This document shows positions 58,986 through 64,000 of a stretch of 64,000 nt of DNA, piece by piece (the stretch's first letter is position 1; the number at the start of each line of letters is the position of its first letter). The position numbers and the translations under genes were made by a program. The notes beneath the pieces were generated by a model. That model was not told where the DNA came from and made no database searches. It saw only the letters and a program-made list of their open reading frames with translations. The stretch spans positions 1 through 64,000 of the forward strand of contig JABJEK010000038.1 in NCBI GenBank assembly GCA_018702955.1. The letters are read 5' to 3'. This DNA comes from Rhodospirillaceae bacterium (GTDB lineage: Bacteria; Pseudomonadota; Alphaproteobacteria; UBA6615).

Positions 58986-59887
58986 TGCGCTCCCGCCGTC
59001 TTGCCGAACAACCCTTCAGGTCGAAAGGCCAACACAGCAAGCAGAATGCCGAACGAAACGGCAGGGGCCCAGGACGGACCGAAGAAGGTGGCCACGATGC
59101 TTTCGGCGACACCGATGATCACGGCAGCGAGAAGTGTCCCACTGATCGAGCCCAGCCCCCCCAGCACGACAATGGCAAAGACATTACCCAGATAGAGCCG
59201 CCCGAGGGACGGTTCGATCGGCAGCACGATAATCATCAACGCGCCGCCCACACCTGCCGTCGCAACACCCATTGCAAAGGCGATGCGCTTCACCCGGATC
59301 GGGTCCACACCCATGAGGCGCAGGGCCATCATGTCCTGCGCGACAGCACGAACCGCGCGGCCGAAGAATGTCTTTGTGAGATAGGCGCGGATCGCCAGGG
59401 TCGCGATCGACGCAACCACGAAGGCCACGAGCAACCGGAACGGGATCGCGACATCGATCTCTTCACCGATAATGATGTTCCACGATTCGCCAATATAAGG
59501 TGCTTCGACGAGGCGATGATCGACGCCGAATTGAATGACCAGGCCCACTTCGATGATGAAGAGCAGGCCGAAGAAGAACGCCAGGCCGCGCAGAGACTCC
59601 GCGCCCGACTTCTCGAAGACGTTGTAATAGACCTGATAAATCAGCCAGCCGAGAATGAAAAAGAATGGCGTTGCAATGACTCCCGCCAGGATCGGATCGA
59701 TCCCGAGAGTGGAATTGAGCAAAAATGCAATGAATGCGCCCAGAACAAGCATCGTGGGATGAGCGATGTTCACCACGTCGAGCAAGCCGAACGTGATGGA
59801 CAACCCAATCGCCAGAGCGGCGTAAAAGCCGCCGAGAAGGATGCCGATCACCAGCGCGTTGAGCAGGAGATCAATAAACACAGCCAT
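58982..59887 (-). CDS. livH: Branched-chain amino acid-type ABC transporter permease LivH
   Basis: 301 residues with eight or so membrane helices. LGGFYAALAIGLSITFGLLDV, RAVRAVAQDMMALRLMGVD and VLGGLGSISGTLLAAVIIG are family segments. It heads the translationally coupled run livH-M-G-F and follows livK by 83 bases with an attenuator-like hairpin between them. ATG start at 59887. The substrate class (branched-chain amino acids, amides or urea) depends on the binding protein. Confidence 0.94.
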   Translation of the reverse strand: MAVFIDLLLNALVIGILLGGFYAALAIGLSITFGLLDVVNIAHPTMLVLGAFIAFLLNSTLGIDPILAGVIATPFFFILGWLIYQVYYNVFEKSGAESLRGLAFFFGLLFIIEVGLVIQFGVDHRLVEAPYIGESWNIIIGEEIDVAIPFRLLVAFVVASIATLAIRAYLTKTFFGRAVRAVAQDMMALRLMGVDPIRVKRIAFAMGVATAGVGGALMIIVLPIEPSLGRLYLGNVFAIVVLGGLGSISGTLLAAVIIGVAESIVATFFGPSWAPAVSFGILLAVLAFRPEGLFGKTAGAH

Positions 59888-59921
59888 GGCAGAACTCCAC
59901 GCCCGGACCGGGCGTCAGAAT

Positions 59922-59961
59922 GAAAAAGGAGGCGGCGGCACCCGATGGAGTGCCGCCGTCC
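59922..59961 (-). terminator. Hairpin with U tract between livK and livH
   Basis: 59931-59940 pairs with 59951-59960 over ten base pairs with one G-T. On the minus strand it is followed by TCCTTTTTC. It probably ends most transcripts after livK, giving more binding protein than membrane components. Confidence 0.7.
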
Positions 59962-59970
59962 TATTAGGCG

Positions 59971-61254
59971 TTATTTACGCAGTGAACCAAACGTCTGGAG
60001 GTCACCCGTCTTGATATCACCCGGCAGCAGGATTTTCCGCGTACCCGGCTGGGCGAACTGGCTCAGATCGTTGTTCTTGATGTCCTGATACTGAACAACA
60101 AGCGTACGCGACTGGTCCCACTCACCGTTCGGACCGAACTTCACATCGCCCACAACCGTGGTGAACTTGGTCTTGGCGATATATGCCGCGATCGCGTCCT
60201 GATCGAGCGAACCAACAGCGTTCACAGCCTGGCCGAGAATGTCGACATAGGCATAGGACCAGGGCACCAGATAGTAACCAAGCGCATCAACCTTGAGGCT
60301 GTCCGCCTTCACCTTGGCCTGATAACGCGCGATCAGATCGCCCGCACCCGGATACAGATCCATGGTGGGTTCCGGCACGAAGAAGTCATAGTTCGAGATG
60401 CCATTGAGCATCGGGCCGAGGCCCGCCATGAGGCCCGAGAACTGCAGACCGACCATGCCGCCACCGACAGCTTTCGCATCGGTACCGACTTCGGCAAGCG
60501 CCCGCACGAGCCCGGCCGAACCGTTCGGGTAGGATGCGATATAGATCACATCGGGCTTCTTGGCGTTCGCCGCACGCAGAATTGGCGTGAAGTCAGCCGT
60601 CTTCGGGTTGTAGTTCTGCTCATAGACGATTTCGAGGCCCATCTTCTCGGCATTCGTCACAGCACCCTTCTTCAGGTTCTGCGCAAATTCCGCATCAGCC
60701 GCGATCACAGCGATCGTCTTGGGCTTGAGGCTCTCGACAGCTTCGAACCAGTACTGGGAGAAGCCGACAGCCGGATTGGGACCGGCGGGCAGGATCTGGA
60801 AATATTTCTCGTATTTCCACTTCGAATTGTTGTCCATGCCGAACAGGCCCATGAACACCATTTCGCGTTCGATCGCGATCGGCATCGCCGGGGCGATCAG
60901 GTTGGTGCCGTAACCGCTGACGATCAGGTCGACCTTGTCGATATCGATAAGCTTCGAATAGATGCCGGGGACATTCTTCGGGTTGGTCTGATCATCATAG
61001 AAGACGAGTTCGACCGGACGCCCGATAAGGCCACCCTTCTTGTTGATGTCTTCGGCCCAGATCTGCATGGCGAGCAGCGACTGCTGTCCACCACCGGCCA
61101 ATGCACCGGTCAGCGCCATGCTGAAGCCGATCTTGATCGGATCCTTGTTTTGCGCCTGCGCGGTGGTCGCGAACGACCCCGACAGAACGACGGACGCCGC
61201 GAACAGGCCAGCAACCAGCCATACGCGCACTCTGTTTGTGAGATTTCGGGTCAT
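59971..61254 (-). CDS. livK: ABC transporter substrate-binding protein, branched-chain amino acid type (LivK-like)
   Basis: 427 residues with a Sec signal peptide (about 1-35, cleavage near AQAQNKD). Mature protein begins KIGFSMALTGALAGGGQQS, which fits Leu/Ile/Val- or amide-binding receptors. ALAEVGTDAKAVGGGMVGLQ and the C-terminal PNGEWDQSRTLVVQYQDI segment are kept. The start at 61254 follows GGGAGGG. It opens the liv operon. The binding pocket cannot be read confidently, so the ligand could be an aliphatic amide, urea, or aromatic acid. Confidence 0.92.
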   Translation of the reverse strand: MTRNLTNRVRVWLVAGLFAASVVLSGSFATTAQAQNKDPIKIGFSMALTGALAGGGQQSLLAMQIWAEDINKKGGLIGRPVELVFYDDQTNPKNVPGIYSKLIDIDKVDLIVSGYGTNLIAPAMPIAIEREMVFMGLFGMDNNSKWKYEKYFQILPAGPNPAVGFSQYWFEAVESLKPKTIAVIAADAEFAQNLKKGAVTNAEKMGLEIVYEQNYNPKTADFTPILRAANAKKPDVIYIASYPNGSAGLVRALAEVGTDAKAVGGGMVGLQFSGLMAGLGPMLNGISNYDFFVPEPTMDLYPGAGDLIARYQAKVKADSLKVDALGYYLVPWSYAYVDILGQAVNAVGSLDQDAIAAYIAKTKFTTVVGDVKFGPNGEWDQSRTLVVQYQDIKNNDLSQFAQPGTRKILLPGDIKTGDLQTFGSLRK

Positions 61255-61286
61255 GTGCACCCTCCCTAGGTGTTCACGTTTCACAC

Positions 61287-61308
61287 AGATTCACGAACCC
61301 GTGAATCT
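61287..61308. promoter_or_regulatory. Inverted repeat AGATTCACG-N4-CGTGAATCT upstream of livK
   Basis: Nine-base arms are perfect (61287-61295 and 61300-61308). It lies 33-54 bp before the livK ATG, where a repressor would block the promoter or leader. As an RNA it could also fold as a leader hairpin, so protein-binding is likely but not certain. Confidence 0.6.
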
Positions 61309-61417
61309 TGGTAAGAACACATCGAGATCCGAACCCGCTTATTTCAGACTCTTTTTTCCGGCCTGATTCAAAAACTCAAAACTTGTTTCGTGAGCTGGGA
61401 TCCATGTTCTCTCGATG

Positions 61418-61435
61418 ACTCACTTTTTCGTGAGT
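61418..61435. promoter_or_regulatory. Inverted repeat ACTCAC-N6-GTGAGT
   Basis: Six-base arms, perfect, with TTTTTC between. It shares the CGTGA core with the repeat at 61287, so the same regulator could bind both, 130 bp apart. Confidence 0.45.
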
Positions 61436-61474
61436 TCCCTAGATTCATAACAGTCCAATCAACAGAGGCACAAG

Positions 61475-61489
61475 TGTGATTTGGTCACA
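61475..61489. promoter_or_regulatory. Inverted repeat TGTGA-N5-TCACA
   Basis: Perfect five-base arms. It resembles a CRP/FNR-family site but with N5 rather than N6, so a canonical CRP site is unlikely. It lies 130 bp before the SDR gene. Confidence 0.4.
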
Positions 61490-61494
61490 TGGTA

Positions 61495-61508
61495 AAACCA
61501 ACTGGTTT
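61495..61508. promoter_or_regulatory. Palindrome AAACCA-N2-TGGTTT, also seen before DUF899 gene
   Basis: Perfect 14-bp palindrome. The 12-bp core AACCA-N2-TGGTT is the same as that at 34285-34296, in the promoter of the DUF899 gene. It is about 110 bp before the SDR start at 61616. Confidence 0.5.
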
Positions 61509-61615
61509 CACCGGCTCTCAATTGCAACGGATCAGTATGGTTGCGATAGCAAGTGCCAACTCTGTAGCTTGCACCCAGAAACAAACGAACAATACGGCGC
61601 GTGGGGGAAATGAGC

Positions 61616-62482
61616 ATGTCTGAGTATGATTTGAACGGTCGCGTGGTGATCATGACCGGAGCCGGCCGAGGTTTGGGTAAGGCCATGACCGAAGCCCTGA
61701 CCGAGGCCGGCGCCAATGTCGTTGCCGCCGCACATATCGACAACGACTTCCCCGAACTGGAAGCCGCCTGTGCGGATAACCCCGGCAAGATCCATTGCGT
61801 CACCGCCGATATTCGAGAATCCGAAGACTGTGACCGTATCGTCGCGGAAGGCCTGGATGCGTTTGGGGCGATCCACGGGCTGGTGAACAATGCCGGCCTG
61901 ACGTTCACCTATATCTGGCCGGATGGACATAAGCGCCCGGAGTGGGAAGCGACCGGCGAGATGCCGAAATTCTACGAGGCCAGCGACGAGGTCGTCCAGA
62001 ATGTGATGAACGCGAATTTCGTTGGCGGCGACAAGCTTGCCCGCCGGGTCGCGCCGCTGATGATCGAGCAGGGTTGGGGCCGGATCATCAATGTCACCAC
62101 CATGTATCGGACCATGACCAAACAGGGCTCGTCGCCCTACGGGCCGTCCAAGGCCGCGCTCGAATGCGCCACGGAGATCTGGCACAAGGATCTTGAGGGC
62201 ACGGGCGTCACCGTCAACATTCTCAATCCCGGTGCCGGTGCCGCCACGCCCGGCATGTCCGATGAAATGAAGGCACGCAGCGAGGCGATGGCGGTCCCGA
62301 ACCTGATCGAGGCGGACCTGATGAAGGCGCCGATCGTCTGGCTGATCTCCGACGTGACGGATGGGATCAGCGGTATGCGGTATGACGCCAAGCCCTGGGA
62401 TCCGAACAACCCCGCCGCCGATGAAGCCGAACGGATTGGTGCGCAGGCCGGCGTCCTGCTCTATTCGATGCCCGACTATTAG
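61616..62482 (+). CDS. SDR family oxidoreductase
   Basis: 288 residues, slightly longer than typical because of inserts after NNAG (near 90-125) and at the C-terminus. TGAGRGLGKAMTEAL motif, NNAGLTF, and Tyr-xxx-Lys in YGPSKAA. The residue 13 before Tyr is Thr instead of Ser. The ATG at 61616 is preferred: GGGGGAAA lies about seven bases upstream, whereas the GTG at 61601 and ATG at 61610 would be too close to it. The MFS gene begins 21 bases after its stop, forming a two-gene operon. Confidence 0.88.
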   Translation: MSEYDLNGRVVIMTGAGRGLGKAMTEALTEAGANVVAAAHIDNDFPELEAACADNPGKIHCVTADIRESEDCDRIVAEGLDAFGAIHGLVNNAGLTFTYIWPDGHKRPEWEATGEMPKFYEASDEVVQNVMNANFVGGDKLARRVAPLMIEQGWGRIINVTTMYRTMTKQGSSPYGPSKAALECATEIWHKDLEGTGVTVNILNPGAGAATPGMSDEMKARSEAMAVPNLIEADLMKAPIVWLISDVTDGISGMRYDAKPWDPNNPAADEAERIGAQAGVLLYSMPDY

Positions 62483-62502
62483 ACCCGACGGACCATCAAT
62501 CC

Positions 62503-63705
62503 ATGAGTGAACGCGCCGCCTATGTCGGCCCGACGATCCTGCTCACCCTGATTCAGGCGATGATCTCGTGGGCGGTGTTCGCGCCGCCCGTACTCGCCAA
62601 GCAGGCATTACCGGAGATGGGGCTCGATCCGGCCTGGATCGGGCTACAGCCAACGATCCTGTTCACCGCCGCGATGTTCAGCGGGATGATGTCTGCGGGA
62701 CTGGTCGCGCGGTTCAATCCAATGCGCGCGTCGCAGGCCATGGTCCTGTTGTGCGCACTTGGAAGCGCGTGCATCGCCACCGGCAATCTTGCCCTGGTCG
62801 CACTCGGCAGCGCGCTGATCGGGGCCGGCCTTGGCCCCGCGACACCTGCGAGTTCCCATATCCTGTCGCGAACAACGCCGCGCCATCTGCAGCCGCTGGT
62901 CTTTTCGATCAAGCAAACGGGCGTCCCCATCGGCGGCGCAATGGCCGGATTCCTCGCCCCTCCCCTGATGCTGCTATGGGATTGGCAGACCGCGATGCTG
63001 GTCGTGGCGATGGCCTGCCTGATCACAGCCGTGATTGTCGAAATCTGGTCACGTGGATACGCACAGCATGCTGACGCATCGATCCGGGTGAAACTCGAAC
63101 TGATCGGCCCGGTACGGCTCGTCCTGCAGAGCCCCATCCTGCGCTGGATGCTTGCGGGTTGCGTGCCGCTGGTCATCGCGCAATACGCCCTCACAACATT
63201 TATCGTGCTCTATCTGCAAGAGGATATCGGGCTGTCCGTGGTGACCGCCGGTGCGATACTCGCCGTGGCCCAGGCGAGCGGCGGCGCCGGCCGGATAATC
63301 TTCGGCGCCATTGCATCCAGATATCTGAGCCCGTTGACCACGCTCCTGGCGCTGGCGCTTCTGGGCTCTCTGGCCGCCTTCCTGACAGCATCCTTCACCG
63401 CGTCGTGGCCCCTCGCGCTGATCTATGGCGTGGGTGTGATTTTCGGTGCCGGTGCGGCCGGCTGGAACGGTGTTTACCTGGCCGAAGCCGCACGTCGCGC
63501 GCCCGGTGGCGAGGTCAGCCGAACCACAGGTGCCATCGGCTTTATCATCTTCGGCGCGGTCGTGATCGGCCCGGCCGTCTTCGGCGCGGTCGTCGCGACA
63601 CTGTCGTTCGAGATGGCCTATACGGGGATCGGTTTTCTCGTGCTCACGAGCGTCTTTTCGTTCCTGCGAACGATGAAGCATATCCGCAGCGACGCAAACG
63701 GCTAG
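62503..63705 (+). CDS. Major facilitator superfamily transporter
   Basis: 400 residues with 12 hydrophobic helices in two homologous halves and a central cytoplasmic loop near 185-210. GLVARFNPMRASQAM matches the MFS loop 2-3 pattern loosely, and RIIFGAIASRYLSP lies in the corresponding position of the second half. It probably imports or exports an organic acid linked to the SDR. No ribosome site is strong. A five-base gap separates its stop from the convergent last gene. Confidence 0.9.
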   Translation: MSERAAYVGPTILLTLIQAMISWAVFAPPVLAKQALPEMGLDPAWIGLQPTILFTAAMFSGMMSAGLVARFNPMRASQAMVLLCALGSACIATGNLALVALGSALIGAGLGPATPASSHILSRTTPRHLQPLVFSIKQTGVPIGGAMAGFLAPPLMLLWDWQTAMLVVAMACLITAVIVEIWSRGYAQHADASIRVKLELIGPVRLVLQSPILRWMLAGCVPLVIAQYALTTFIVLYLQEDIGLSVVTAGAILAVAQASGGAGRIIFGAIASRYLSPLTTLLALALLGSLAAFLTASFTASWPLALIYGVGVIFGAGAAGWNGVYLAEAARRAPGGEVSRTTGAIGFIIFGAVVIGPAVFGAVVATLSFEMAYTGIGFLVLTSVFSFLRTMKHIRSDANG

Positions 63706-63709
63706 CGGA

Positions 63710-64000
63710 TCAGTCCGTCACTTCGTTGTCGGCTTCAAGTGCTTCAAAGATGATCGCCAGTTCCTTGTCGAGCAGTCCCATTTCCGCGACCTTGTCGTAA
63801 TAGTCCCGGGTGATGGTGGAGACCGGGGCCGGCACGCCCAGGGCCCGCGCATGATCGACGATGTAGTGCGTGTCCTTGAGTACCAGCCGCGCCGGCGCGG
63901 TCGGCGGATCCCATTTGCGCTCGGCCATCAGGGGACCGCGCAGCTCGAACTGGGTCGAGGTCGCGACGCTCGGTTTCACCACGTCGATGATCTGCTGCGG
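63710..64000 (-). CDS. Beta-hydroxyacid dehydrogenase (3-hydroxyisobutyrate dehydrogenase family), C-terminal part, cut by window edge
   Basis: The frame is open to the right edge, giving the last 96 residues. They match the helical C-terminal domain: WDPPTAPARLVLKDTHYIVDHARALGVPAPV is the conserved substrate-binding and dimer region. The N-terminal NAD-binding domain and catalytic Lys are outside the window. The GTG at 63982 is only an internal codon. It is related to the gene at 18676 but not a close copy. Confidence 0.85.
   Translation of the reverse strand, partial: PQQIIDVVKPSVATSTQFELRGPLMAERKWDPPTAPARLVLKDTHYIVDHARALGVPAPVSTITRDYYDKVAEMGLLDKELAIIFEALEADNEVTD

Larger units (their letters stand above)
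61255..61615. other. Divergent control region between liv operon and SDR-MFS operon, rich in palindromes
   Basis: This 361-bp stretch holds four separate inverted repeats (61287-61308, 61418-61435, 61475-61489, 61495-61508) and several extra CGTGA half-sites (61274-61278 inverted, 61389-61393). It must carry both promoters. No open frame in it looks coding. Confidence 0.6.

Noticed and set aside
61475-61489. CRP site
   Set aside because: TGTGA and TCACA are separated by five bases, not six; kept only as an unassigned inverted repeat.

Overview
The window reads as chromosomal DNA of a GC-rich (about 60%) alphaproteobacterium, most likely a free-living marine or soil member of the Rhodospirillales or a neighbouring order. 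The pointers are the gene content (TRAP, Liv-type and MalEFGK-type importers, many SDRs, CaiB-type CoA transferase, CoxMSL-type molybdenum hydroxylase, hydantoinase/oxoprolinase genes, IclR/GntR/LysR/TetR regulators) and the Shine-Dalgarno and start-codon style. This placement is inference; there is no rRNA or core marker gene. I see no tRNA, rRNA, CRISPR array, insertion sequence, phage gene or integration site. It is a densely packed catabolic and transport region.

Layout, left to right. (1) 1-5.2 kb: 5' end of a TRAP binding-protein gene, a divergent GntR regulator with a paired palindromic operator, a MetE-like methyltransferase, GST, OsmC, and FAD and 2Fe-2S subunits of a molybdenum hydroxylase without their catalytic subunit. 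(2) 5.2-13.6 kb: a TRAP permease pair (dctQM) divergent from two near-duplicate binding proteins, then a HisD-like dehydrogenase and two cyclase-family metal hydrolases. (3) 13.8-18.7 kb: SDR, a deiodinase-like thioredoxin-fold protein, glycerate 2-kinase, amtB-glnK. (4) 18.7-30.6 kb: a beta-hydroxyacid dehydrogenase with divergent IclR, RutE-like nitroreductase, CoA transferase plus Rieske protein, a metallophosphoesterase with the same operator layout as the GntR gene, a methyltransferase, a second IclR, two Gfo/Idh/MocA oxidoreductases and two luciferase-like monooxygenases. (5) 30.7-35.9 kb: two LysR genes, SDR, TauE/SafE permease, DUF899 protein, two GFA proteins. (6) 35.9-44.4 kb: a tightly coupled operon hyuA-hyuB1-hyuB2-serine hydrolase-SDR-SDR with a divergent TetR gene and its probable operator. 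(7) 45-54 kb: XRE-cupin regulator plus an alpha/beta hydrolase lacking the nucleophile, divergent from a complete carbohydrate-type ABC importer followed by two alpha/beta hydrolases, then a class IV aminotransferase. (8) 54.2-64 kb: the orphan molybdenum-hydroxylase large subunit, a complete liv operon, a palindrome-rich divergent control region, SDR plus MFS transporter, and the 3' end of a beta-hydroxyacid dehydrogenase gene.

The most unusual global feature is that nine functional classes occur as adjacent same-strand paralogue pairs (DctP, cyclase, Gfo/Idh, LLM monooxygenase, LysR, GFA, SDR, HyuB, alpha/beta hydrolase). The most specific new observations are a two-box TTCGAA-centred operator repeated with identical 29-bp spacing 22.7 kb apart, the one-HyuA/two-HyuB operon, and the split molybdenum hydroxylase. 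I did not find a clear-cut, wholly new defence or mobile system.
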